DNA of 19,140 bases from Flavobacteriaceae bacterium (GTDB lineage Bacteria > Bacteroidota > Bacteroidia > Flavobacteriales > Flavobacteriaceae), in the NCBI GenBank assembly GCA_013214425.1, contig JABSPN010000017.1, positions 1-19,140 on the forward strand. Direction: 5' to 3'. A program made the position numbers and the translations under genes. Positions within the stretch are counted from its first letter, which is position 1. Each line of letters opens with the position of its first letter. Below the pieces are notes generated by a model, which saw only the letters and a program-made list of their open reading frames with translations, was not told where the DNA came from and made no database searches. This document shows positions 6,646 through 13,645 of this stretch, in pieces.

Positions 6646-7113
6646 ATGAGACACGGGAAAAAAGTTAATCATTTAGGAAGAAAAACAGCTCATAGAAAAG
6701 CTATGTTAGCTAATATGGCTTGTTCTTTAATTGAGCATAAGAGAATCAATACTACTGTTGCAAAAGCAAAAGCATTAAAGCAATTTGTTGAGCCTTTAGT
6801 AACGAAATCTAAAGAAGATACTACTCACAACAGAAGAATCGTATTTTCTAGATTAAGAAATAAGTATGCAGTTACTGAATTGTTCAGAGATGTAGCTGCA
6901 AAAGTAGGTGATCGTCCAGGAGGTTATACCAGAATAATCAAATTAGGTAATCGTTTAGGAGATAACGCAGATATGGCAATGATCGAATTAGTTGATTATA
7001 ACGAGTTATACACAGCTAAGAAACCTGCTAAAAAGAAATCAAGAAGAGGTAGAGGAGGTAAAAAAGCGCAAACAGAAGCTGCTCCAGTTGCCGCAAATAA
7101 CGAAGAAGAATAA
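6646..7113 (+). CDS. rplQ: 50S ribosomal protein bL17 (L17) with C-terminal extension
   Basis: The L17 core (about residues 1-118) starts MRHGKKVNHLGRKTAHRKAM, with MACSLIEHKRINTTVAKAKA and the closing MAMIELVDYNELY. The protein is 155 residues, longer than the roughly 120-127 of Firmicutes and enterobacteria. The extra tail (about 119-155) is Lys/Arg/Gly-rich (KKPAKKKSRRGRGGKK) and ends acidic (NNEEE). L17 lies near the exit of the peptide tunnel. It is the last gene of the ribosomal block, followed by a strong terminator at 7139-7170. Confidence 0.97.
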   Translation: MRHGKKVNHLGRKTAHRKAMLANMACSLIEHKRINTTVAKAKALKQFVEPLVTKSKEDTTHNRRIVFSRLRNKYAVTELFRDVAAKVGDRPGGYTRIIKLGNRLGDNADMAMIELVDYNELYTAKKPAKKKSRRGRGGKKAQTEAAPVAANNEEE

Positions 7114-7138
7114 ATGTTATTTACTTGTTAATATTATT

Positions 7139-7170
7139 AAGGACAAACTTGCTAGTTTGTCCTTTTTTTT
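7139..7170 (+). terminator. Rho-independent terminator of the ribosomal protein block
   Basis: GGACAAACT (7141-7149) pairs perfectly with AGTTTGTCC (7154-7162) around TGCT, extended by AA/TT, and is followed by eight T (7163-7170). It starts about 25 nt after the rplQ stop. The carA -7 box begins 4 nt after the T-run, so the hairpin overlaps the likely upstream promoter element of carA. Confidence 0.92.
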
Positions 7171-7182
7171 AACGTAATTTTG
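7149..7182 (+). promoter_or_regulatory. Candidate Bacteroidota-type promoter of carA
   Basis: TAATTTTG (7175-7182) is an exact match to the TAnnTTTG -7 box of Bacteroidota housekeeping promoters. Upstream there is TTG at 7149-7151 (23-nt spacer, upper end of the reported range) or TTTG at 7156-7159 (15-nt spacer, short). Transcription would begin around 7186-7190, leaving a leader of about 20 nt before the ATG at 7207. The upstream element lies inside the preceding terminator. Confidence 0.6.
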
Positions 7183-7206
7183 CCCAGCAAAAGTTATCAT
7201 ACACTT

Positions 7207-8316
7207 ATGAAATATCAATCTCGCAAAAAAGCCCTTATTTTATTAGCAGACGGAACTATTTTCTACGGAAAAGCTGTAGGAAAAGAAGGATCTGCATTTG
7301 GTGAAGTATGTTTTAATACTGGAATGACAGGATATCAGGAAATCTTCACAGATCCATCTTATTTTGGTCAACTAATGGTTACTACAAATGCTCACATAGG
7401 TAACTATGGAGTGAACAATAATGAAGTAGAATCTAATAGCGTCAAAATAGCTGGATTGATTTGTAAAAATTTTAGTTATGAGTTTTCAAGAGAAAAATCA
7501 GACGGATCATTAGAAGAGTTTTTTGAAAACAATAATCTAATGGCGATCTCTGATGTTGATACAAGAGCTCTTGTGAGCTATATCAGAGATAACGGAGCGA
7601 TGAATGCTGTTATTTCTACGGAAGTAGATAATATAGACGGACTTAAAAAGCAATTAGCAGAAGTGCCAAATATGGACGGTTTGGAATTAGCTTCTAAAGT
7701 GTCAACTAAAGAACCCTACTATTTTGGTGAAGAGAATGCTAACTATAAAATTGCAGCAGTAGATATAGGAATCAAGAAAAATATTCTTAGAAACCTAGCG
7801 AAAAGAGATGCCTATATTAAAGTATTTCCCTACGATGCTACTTTTGAAGAGCTGGTAGCGTGGAATCCTGATGGCTATTTCCTTTCTAATGGCCCAGGAG
7901 ATCCAGAGCCTCTCAAAGCAGCACAGTTGGTCGCTAAAAAGGTAATCGAGAATGACTTGCCGTTATTCGGAATCTGTTTAGGGCATCAAGTAATAGCTCA
8001 AGCCAACGGAATTTCAACCTATAAAATGCATAACGGACATAGAGGGATTAATCACCCAGTGAAGAATTTAGAAACGGGTAGAGGGGAGATCACTTCTCAG
8101 AATCACGGATTTGCAGTAAATAGAGAAGAGGCTGAACAACATCAAGATTTTGAAATCACGCATTTACACCTAAATGATGGAACAGTTGCCGGGATGAAAA
8201 TGAAAAATAAAAATTGTTTTTCAGTTCAATATCATCCAGAAGCAAGTCCCGGTCCACATGATTCATCATATTTGTTTGATGAATTCATCGAAAACATAAA
8301 AAAAGCAAAACAATAA
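7207..8316 (+). CDS. carA: Carbamoyl-phosphate synthase small (glutaminase) subunit
   Basis: CarA hydrolyses glutamine and passes ammonia to CarB for carbamoyl phosphate, the precursor of arginine and pyrimidines. From the ATG at 7207 the protein has 369 residues. The N-terminal CPSase domain (about 8-140) includes GEVCFNTGMTGYQEIFTDPS, and the C-terminal class I glutaminase domain (about 182-360) has nucleophile Cys257 in FGICLGHQ and His343/Glu345 in QYHPEA. An in-frame ATG at 7180 would add nine residues but overlaps the -7 box, so it is rejected. carB is not adjacent. The gene is monocistronic by its flanking terminators. Confidence 0.97.
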   Translation: MKYQSRKKALILLADGTIFYGKAVGKEGSAFGEVCFNTGMTGYQEIFTDPSYFGQLMVTTNAHIGNYGVNNNEVESNSVKIAGLICKNFSYEFSREKSDGSLEEFFENNNLMAISDVDTRALVSYIRDNGAMNAVISTEVDNIDGLKKQLAEVPNMDGLELASKVSTKEPYYFGEENANYKIAAVDIGIKKNILRNLAKRDAYIKVFPYDATFEELVAWNPDGYFLSNGPGDPEPLKAAQLVAKKVIENDLPLFGICLGHQVIAQANGISTYKMHNGHRGINHPVKNLETGRGEITSQNHGFAVNREEAEQHQDFEITHLHLNDGTVAGMKMKNKNCFSVQYHPEASPGPHDSSYLFDEFIENIKKAKQ

Positions 8317-8326
8317 CAAACCTAAG

Positions 8327-8356
8327 TTCCCGAGATACGCTCGGGAATTTCATTTT
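8327..8356 (+). terminator. Terminator after carA
   Basis: TTCCCGAG (8327-8334) pairs perfectly with CTCGGGAA (8340-8347) around ATACG, followed by TTTCATTTT (8348-8356). The stem is GC-rich, but the T-tract is interrupted, so some read-through into eno, which starts at 8371, is possible. I see no TAnnTTTG box for eno in the gap, which fits read-through. Confidence 0.75.
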
Positions 8357-8370
8357 AAACTATCAATATT

Positions 8371-9660
8371 ATGAGTATCATAATTAATATTCATGCAAGA
8401 CAAATTTTAGATTCTAGAGGAAACCCAACTATTGAAGTAGATGTAGTGACAGAAAATGGAGTAATGGGAAGAGCAGCAGTTCCTTCTGGAGCTTCAACTG
8501 GAGAGCACGAAGCAGTAGAGCTTAGAGATGGAGGTAATGCTTTTATGGGTAAAGCCGTTACTAAAGCAGTTGAAAATGTGAACACAATAATCGCTGAAGA
8601 ATTATTAGGAGTTTCTGTGTTTGAACAAAACATGATAGATCAGATTATGATCGATTTAGATGGAACTCATAACAAATCCAAGTTAGGTGCGAATGCTATC
8701 TTAGGAGTTTCTTTAGCCAGTGCTAAAGCTGCGGCTAATGAATTGGGGATGCCATTATATCGCTATGTAGGAGGTGTTTCTGCCAACACATTACCAGTGC
8801 CTATGATGAATATCATCAATGGAGGATCTCATAGTGATGCGCCTATTGCTTTTCAGGAATTTATGATCATGCCGGTAAAGGCTAGAAATTTTTCTGAAGC
8901 AATGCAAATGGGTGCTGAGATTTTCCATCACCTGAAAAAAGTATTAAAAGACAGAAATCTTTCTACTGCAGTTGGTGATGAGGGTGGTTTTGCTCCAACA
9001 TTAGACGGAACAGAAGATGCTCTAGATAGTGTTAAAAAAGCAGTTGAAAATGCAGGGTATTCATTTGGTGATCAAATCATGATTGCTTTAGATTGTGCTG
9101 CAGCAGAATTCTATGTAGATGGGAAGTATAACTACAAAAAATTTGAAGGAGATTCAGGAAGTATAAGAACTTCAGAAGAACAAGCGAACTACTTGGCTGA
9201 ATTAACTAAAAAATATCCGATTATTTCTATTGAAGATGGGATGGATGAAAATGATTGGGAAGGTTGGAAATATTTAACTGAAAAAATAGGAGATAAAGTT
9301 CAATTAGTTGGGGACGATTTATTCGTGACTAATGTAGCGCGTTTATCAAAAGGAATTGAAAGCAATACAGCCAATTCAATTTTAATAAAAGTAAATCAGA
9401 TTGGAACATTAACTGAAACAATTGCAGCTGTCAATATGGCTCATAATGCAGGCTATACCTCAGTTATGTCTCACAGGTCTGGAGAAACAGAAGACAATAC
9501 TATTGCCGATTTAGCTGTAGCATTGAATACGGGGCAGATCAAAACAGGTTCTGCATCTAGAAGTGATCGTATGGCAAAATATAATCAGCTTTTACGTATA
9601 GAAGAAGAGCTTGGATCTGTAGCCTATTACCCTCAGGAAAAGGCATTCAAAGTCCAATAA
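8371..9660 (+). CDS. eno: Enolase (phosphopyruvate hydratase)
   Basis: Enolase interconverts 2-phosphoglycerate and phosphoenolpyruvate in glycolysis and gluconeogenesis. The 429-residue protein has the N-terminal capping domain with ILDSRGNPTIEVDV (12-25) and the mobile loop PSGASTGEHEA (38-48), then the barrel. Expected active-site residues are present: His154 in GGSHSDAP, Glu204 in GDEGG, metal ligands Asp241, Glu288 and Asp315, base Lys340, and SHRSGETED (367-375). The GGSHSDAPIAFQEFM segment differs from the enterobacterial HADNN version but keeps the histidine. It begins 54 nt after carA and has its own terminator. Confidence 0.98.
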   Translation: MSIIINIHARQILDSRGNPTIEVDVVTENGVMGRAAVPSGASTGEHEAVELRDGGNAFMGKAVTKAVENVNTIIAEELLGVSVFEQNMIDQIMIDLDGTHNKSKLGANAILGVSLASAKAAANELGMPLYRYVGGVSANTLPVPMMNIINGGSHSDAPIAFQEFMIMPVKARNFSEAMQMGAEIFHHLKKVLKDRNLSTAVGDEGGFAPTLDGTEDALDSVKKAVENAGYSFGDQIMIALDCAAAEFYVDGKYNYKKFEGDSGSIRTSEEQANYLAELTKKYPIISIEDGMDENDWEGWKYLTEKIGDKVQLVGDDLFVTNVARLSKGIESNTANSILIKVNQIGTLTETIAAVNMAHNAGYTSVMSHRSGETEDNTIADLAVALNTGQIKTGSASRSDRMAKYNQLLRIEEELGSVAYYPQEKAFKVQ

Positions 9661-9677
9661 TAATTCTATAAAATAGT

Positions 9678-9711
9678 AAAGCCAAAAATTGTTGGATTTT
9701 TGGCTTTTTTT
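9678..9711 (+). terminator. Terminator after eno
   Basis: A 12-bp perfect stem, AAAGCCAAAAAT (9678-9689) with ATTTTTGGCTTT (9696-9707), encloses TGTTGG and continues into TTTT (9708-9711). It lies 17 nt after the eno stop. The A-rich 5' arm gives some symmetry, but both flanking genes are on the + strand. Confidence 0.9.
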
Positions 9712-9749
9712 ACTGTAAGGTTTAATTTCCATTTCAGACTTATTTTTTG

Positions 9750-9757
9750 TAAATTCG
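9750..9757 (+). promoter_or_regulatory. Weak candidate -7 box for gltA
   Basis: TAAATTCG matches TAnnTTTG at all but one fixed position. It lies 38 nt before the gltA start and after the eno terminator, so a promoter is expected about here. No clear TTG or TTTG lies 17-23 nt upstream, so the call is tentative. Confidence 0.3.
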
Positions 9758-9795
9758 TGCGATCTCAGAAAAAATAAAAAAATCAATATTCACTT

Positions 9796-11082
9796 ATGTC
9801 ACAAACAGCTACATTAGAAGTTAATGGTAATAAATATGAATTTCCAATAATTAAGGGTTCAGAACAAGAATTAGCAATCGATATTAAAGCGCTTAGAGGA
9901 GCAACTGGAGGGGTTACTACAATCGATCCAGGCTATAAGAATACCGGTTCTTGTCAGAGTGCTATTACGTTTCTAAATGGTGAAGAAGGAATTTTGAGAT
10001 ATAGAGGATATTCAATTGAAGACCTTGCTGAAAAAGCAGATTTCCTTGAAGTAGCCTATGCATTAATTTTTGGTGATTTACCAACTAAGGAGCAATTAGA
10101 AAAGTTTAATAATGATATTAAAGCTGAAGCTCATGTTGATGAAGATGTAAAGAGAATTCTTGATGGATTCCCTAAGTCTGCTCACCCAATGGGAGTATTA
10201 TCATCGTTAACAAGTGCTTTGATTGCGTTTAATCCGTCTTCTGTAAATGTTGATTCTGAAGAAGATATGTATCAGGCAATTGTTAAGATCATGGCTAAGT
10301 TTCCAGTGTTAACAGCCTGGGCGCACAGAAAGAGAATGGGGATGCCATTAGATTATGGAGATGATTCTCTTGGATATGTTGAGAACTTCTTGAAAATGAT
10401 GTTCAAGAAACCTAATCAAGAATACAAGAAGAACGATATTATCATTAACGCAATAGATAAATTATTAATCTTACATGCAGATCATGAACAAAACTGTTCT
10501 ACATCTACAGTAAGAATTGTAGGATCTTCTCATGCGGGATTATTCGCTTCGATCTCTGCCGGTATTTCTGCTCTTTGGGGACCACTTCACGGAGGAGCTA
10601 ATCAGGCCGTAATCGAAATGTTGGAAGCGATTAAAGAAGATGGAGGAGATACCAAGAAATACATGGGGAAAGCTAAAGACAAAGCAGATCCTTTCCGCTT
10701 AATGGGATTCGGACACAGAGTGTATAAGAACTTTGACCCAAGAGCTAAGATTATCAAAGTAGCGGCAGACGAAGTTTTAGGAGATTTAGGTATTGTAGAT
10801 CCGGTTTTAGATATTGCAAAAGGATTAGAGCAAGAAGCTTTATTAGATCAGTACTTTGTAGACAGAAAATTATATCCTAATGTAGATTTCTATTCAGGAA
10901 TTATCTATAGAGCTCTAGGAATTCCAACTGAGATGTTTACACCAATGTTTGCTTTAGGTCGTTTACCAGGATGGATTGCTCAATGGAGAGAGATGAGATT
11001 GAGAAAAGAGCCTATCGGTCGTCCAAGACAAATTTATATTGGAGAAACTTTTAGAGAATTCAAAAATCTAAACGACAGATAA
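9796..11082 (+). CDS. gltA: Citrate synthase, type I (GltA-like)
   Basis: Citrate synthase condenses acetyl-CoA and oxaloacetate, the entry step of the TCA cycle. The protein is 428 residues, matching E. coli GltA in length and blocks. Catalytic His230 (LHADHEQNCSTSTVR), His265 (GPLHGGANQAV), His307 (GFGHRVYKNFDPRA) and Asp364 (PNVDFYSG) are all visible. The C-terminus has FALGRLPGWIAQWREM and RPRQIYIG. The N-terminal beta domain (about 1-50) marks the long hexameric class rather than the short archaeal-like class. It has its own likely promoter and a hairpin terminator before the arginase gene. Confidence 0.97.
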   Translation: MSQTATLEVNGNKYEFPIIKGSEQELAIDIKALRGATGGVTTIDPGYKNTGSCQSAITFLNGEEGILRYRGYSIEDLAEKADFLEVAYALIFGDLPTKEQLEKFNNDIKAEAHVDEDVKRILDGFPKSAHPMGVLSSLTSALIAFNPSSVNVDSEEDMYQAIVKIMAKFPVLTAWAHRKRMGMPLDYGDDSLGYVENFLKMMFKKPNQEYKKNDIIINAIDKLLILHADHEQNCSTSTVRIVGSSHAGLFASISAGISALWGPLHGGANQAVIEMLEAIKEDGGDTKKYMGKAKDKADPFRLMGFGHRVYKNFDPRAKIIKVAADEVLGDLGIVDPVLDIAKGLEQEALLDQYFVDRKLYPNVDFYSGIIYRALGIPTEMFTPMFALGRLPGWIAQWREMRLRKEPIGRPRQIYIGETFREFKNLNDR

Positions 11083-11101
11083 AATTCAAATACCATTCAT
11101 T

Positions 11102-11145
11102 AAAGCGTGTCATACTAAGCGAGTCGAAGTAAGCACGCTTTTTTT
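11102..11145 (+). terminator. Terminator after gltA containing a GTCAT-type repeat
   Basis: AAAGCGTG (11102-11109) pairs with CACGCTTT (11134-11141), the 3' arm running into the T-tract (11139-11145). A second inner helix TACT (11113-11116) with AGTA (11128-11131) is possible. The loop-side sequence starting GTCATACTAAGC at 11108-11120 is related to the hairpin after argS at 15905-15932: GTCATnCTnAGCnnGTCnAAG is common to both. Confidence 0.85.
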
Positions 11146-11156
11146 ATATAAAATAC

Positions 11157-12110
11157 ATGGCAATAAAGATTATTAAAAATAGATCAGATATAGGAGCAGG
11201 GACTAGAGGCTCTGATTTGGGTGTTGATGCAATAGAAATTGCTGCAATTAATGAGAATAACGATTATTTTAATCGATTCGATTTTATGGATGTTCAAACT
11301 GAAAATGAATCGATCTATAATAAAGTCAATAATTCATTTGCGAAGAGAATTAAGAGTGTTTACAATCAATGTTCGCGTTTGAGTGATGCTGTTCAAAGTA
11401 CCTTGTCTGAAGGTAATTTTCCTTTAGTATTATCTGGAGATCACTCTTCAGCCCTGGGAACTATTTCAGGAGTAAAAGCAGCTAATCCAGATAAAAGAGT
11501 GGGAGTGATTTGGATAGACGCACATGCAGACCTACATTCTCCGTATACCTCTCCTTCAGGAAATATTCATGGAATGCCATTAGCAGCTGCTATTGCCGAT
11601 GATAATTTAGATTGTCAGATAAACGAAGTGACTGGCGAAACCCACAAATATTGGAATGCCATGAAAAACATTGGTGTAGATGGGGCTAAAGTTTTAAGCT
11701 CAGATTTAGTGTATTTTGGAGTACGTGATACAGAAGAACCAGAAGATAAGCAAATCGAAAAGTTAGGGATCAAAAACTATATGGTTCACGAAGTTCGATA
11801 CAGAGGACTAGAGGTTTGTGTAAATGAAGCGTTGGATAAACTTTCTGATTGTGATGTGATTTATATTTCATTTGATGTAGACAGTATGGACTGTGACTTG
11901 ATTTCCTACGGAACAGGAACACCGGTTCCAAAAGGATTTGATCAACATGAAATCATAGCCATTATCAATCAATTATTGGTGTCTGAAAAAGTGGCTTGTG
12001 TTGAATTCGTTGAAGTGAATCCATTACTCGATTTTAAAGGAAATAAAATGGCCGAAACAGCGTTTGAAGTACTTAGCGAAGTAACAGATAAGATTCAGGA
12101 AGTGATCTAA
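11157..12110 (+). CDS. Arginase (ureohydrolase family)
   Basis: Arginase splits L-arginine into ornithine and urea with two manganese ions. The 317-residue protein has the family's metal motifs: GDHS (94-97), DAHAD (121-125) and SFDVDSMD (238-245), followed by YGTGTPVPKGF. The SGNIHGMPL segment (134-142) matches the arginase substrate loop, where Asn and Ser contact arginine. This favours arginase over agmatinase or formimidoylglutamase, though the distinction is by eye. The usual Pro after the last metal motif is Cys246. It is followed 37 nt later by a small exported protein and then ctlX, suggesting a catabolic unit. Confidence 0.85.
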   Translation: MAIKIIKNRSDIGAGTRGSDLGVDAIEIAAINENNDYFNRFDFMDVQTENESIYNKVNNSFAKRIKSVYNQCSRLSDAVQSTLSEGNFPLVLSGDHSSALGTISGVKAANPDKRVGVIWIDAHADLHSPYTSPSGNIHGMPLAAAIADDNLDCQINEVTGETHKYWNAMKNIGVDGAKVLSSDLVYFGVRDTEEPEDKQIEKLGIKNYMVHEVRYRGLEVCVNEALDKLSDCDVIYISFDVDSMDCDLISYGTGTPVPKGFDQHEIIAIINQLLVSEKVACVEFVEVNPLLDFKGNKMAETAFEVLSEVTDKIQEVI

Positions 12111-12147
12111 ATAGCTGTAATTCGACAAAAATCCGTAACTTAAGGTC

Positions 12148-12657
12148 ATGAAAACAGCACTGATGACAATTTTTTTCCTGACGTCCTTTTGGATTAATCC
12201 AGATCAGGAAATGATTACTCTTGAGAAGAGTGATTACACAATTTCTTATCCGAAGACATGGCAAATAGATCAGTCTGACAGGTTAACAGAGTTTTATTTG
12301 TTTTCGAAACTAGAAGATCAAAATGATCACTTTAGTGAAAACATGAACTTAATTACTCAGAACCTGATAGGTATGAATATCAATTTAGATCAGTATACAG
12401 AAATATCGATCAATCAAATCAAGAAGTTCTTTAATGATAAGATTCTTAAAGTTGAAAAACACAAGAATAAAGCTGGGCAAGAATATTATGAAGTGATTTA
12501 TACAGGCAAACAAGAAGGGACAAGTTTAACCTTTATGCAGTATAATTTTCTTAAAAATGGAAAAGCCTATGTCCTCACATTCACTGCAGAAACTGATAAG
12601 TTCGATGCTTACAAAGATGTCGTTTATAAAACATTCAATTCGTTTCGTATTAAATAA
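12148..12657 (+). CDS. Small exported protein of unknown function (PsbP/DcrB-like?)
   Basis: I do not recognise a specific gene. The 169-residue product starts with a short charged end and a hydrophobic stretch (MKTALMTIFFLTSFW, 1-15), fitting a cleaved signal peptide, with no lipobox cysteine. The rest has a pattern seen in PsbP/DcrB-like periplasmic proteins: YTISYPKTWQID (30-41), a central NMNLITQNL segment (66-74), a helix around 85-98, then EYYEVIYTG, FMQYNFLKNGKAYVLTFTAE (129-148) and a closing FNSFRI. That assignment is a guess from spacing of motifs. Its stop overlaps the ctlX start (TAATG), so the two are translationally coupled. Confidence 0.75.
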   Translation: MKTALMTIFFLTSFWINPDQEMITLEKSDYTISYPKTWQIDQSDRLTEFYLFSKLEDQNDHFSENMNLITQNLIGMNINLDQYTEISINQIKKFFNDKILKVEKHKNKAGQEYYEVIYTGKQEGTSLTFMQYNFLKNGKAYVLTFTAETDKFDAYKDVVYKTFNSFRIK

Positions 12658-13595
12658 TGCAACAAACAACGCAAACCTTGCTCATGGTTCGTCCCGCAGC
12701 TTTTAGGATGAATGAGCAGACAGCGGTCAATAATTATTTCCAACAAGACGATCAGTCGCTTTCTAATACTGAAATCAACAAACGGGCTCAAAATGAGTTT
12801 GATGCTTTTGTTACTGAATTAAGAGCAAAAGGTATTACGGTTTTAGTATTTCAAGATACAGAAGCGTCTAATACACCAGATTCGATTTTCCCAAATAATT
12901 GGATTTCCTTTCATACAGATGGTACAGTAGGAGTCTACCCTATGTTTGCTAAAAATAGAAGAAAAGAAAGAAAAGAAGAAGTGCTTTGTCTAATTGAAGA
13001 ACATAATTTTTTGATTGAGAGTATTAGAGATTACACAGAAGCCGAAGAAGAAGATGCTTTTCTTGAAGGAACAGGAAGTGTGATTTTAGATCGAGTTAAT
13101 AAGATTGCCTATTGTGCAATTTCTCCCAGAGCCGATGAATCACTTTTTATAGAATTTTGCGAAGATTTTGATTATCATCCCGTAGTATTTCATGCCTATC
13201 AAGATATGAATAAAAAACGAGAGTTAATTTACCATACCAATGTAATGATGGCTATTGCTAATAAATTTGCTGTTATTTGTCTGGATACGATTGATGACAA
13301 AAAAGAAAGAAAAGAAGTCGTGAGACAACTAAAGAATTCGGGTAAAGAAATTATTGAGATTTCAGAAATTCAGATGCATCACTTTGCTGGTAATATGTTA
13401 CAAGTAAAAAACAAGCAAGAACAGTACTTTTTAGTGATGAGTTCAGCGGCCTATAAAAGCTTGTCAGAGCAACAGATTAAAAAGATCAATCAGTATTGCG
13501 AAATCATACACTCTTCTTTAGTTACCATTGAAAAATTTGGAGGAGGGAGTGCAAGATGTATGATAGCAGAGGTTTTTTTACCCTATATTGATTAA
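12657..13595 (+). CDS. ctlX: Amidinotransferase-fold hydrolase, CtlX type
   Basis: The 312-residue protein belongs to the guanidine-modifying (arginine deiminase/DDAH/amidinotransferase) fold. Visible landmarks are MVRPAAF (10-16), FPNNWISFH (78-86), LEGTGSVILDR (136-146), His193 in YHTNVMM, HHFAGNMLQV (241-250) and Cys301 in GGGSARCMIAEVFLP, giving the Glu/His/Cys catalytic set. Proteins of this type are commonly annotated as citrulline utilisation hydrolase CtlX; the true substrate is not proven by sequence. It overlaps the upstream gene by one base and ends in a palindrome that precedes the Rrf2 gene. Position next to arginase supports a role in arginine or citrulline breakdown. Confidence 0.85.
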   Translation: MQQTTQTLLMVRPAAFRMNEQTAVNNYFQQDDQSLSNTEINKRAQNEFDAFVTELRAKGITVLVFQDTEASNTPDSIFPNNWISFHTDGTVGVYPMFAKNRRKERKEEVLCLIEEHNFLIESIRDYTEAEEEDAFLEGTGSVILDRVNKIAYCAISPRADESLFIEFCEDFDYHPVVFHAYQDMNKKRELIYHTNVMMAIANKFAVICLDTIDDKKERKEVVRQLKNSGKEIIEISEIQMHHFAGNMLQVKNKQEQYFLVMSSAAYKSLSEQQIKKINQYCEIIHSSLVTIEKFGGGSARCMIAEVFLPYID

Positions 13596-13633
13596 TTATA
13601 ACATTAACGTATAACGAATGTTATAATTTTTTT
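13596..13633 (+). promoter_or_regulatory. Palindromic candidate operator for the Rrf2 gene, also terminator-like for ctlX
   Basis: TTATAACATT (13596-13605) and AATGTTATAA (13617-13626) are a perfect 10-bp inverted repeat around AACGTATAACG, followed by seven T (13627-13633). A third TATAAC copy lies in the spacer (13610-13615). It starts directly after the ctlX stop and covers the place where the -33 element of the Rrf2 promoter should be. As RNA it is an AU-rich hairpin plus U-tract, so it may terminate ctlX. As DNA it is a plausible dimer-binding site for autoregulation. Both roles are inferred. Confidence 0.55.
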
Positions 13634-13640
13634 ATATTTG
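13633..13640 (+). promoter_or_regulatory. -7 box of the Rrf2 regulator gene
   Basis: TATATTTG is an exact TAnnTTTG match and ends 5 nt before the ATG at 13646. Transcription should start at or within a few bases of the start codon, giving a leaderless or nearly leaderless mRNA. The usual TTG -33 element is missing; that place is taken by the palindrome. Confidence 0.6.
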
Positions 13641-13645
13641 AAAAT

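Noticed and set aside
7139..7170. Pyrimidine-dependent attenuator of carA
   Set aside because: The hairpin lies upstream of the predicted carA transcription start, so it would not be in the carA leader; it belongs to rplQ.
7180..7206. Earlier carA start at 7180
   Set aside because: It overlaps the likely -7 box and lies upstream of the predicted transcription start; the extra nine residues do not look like CarA.
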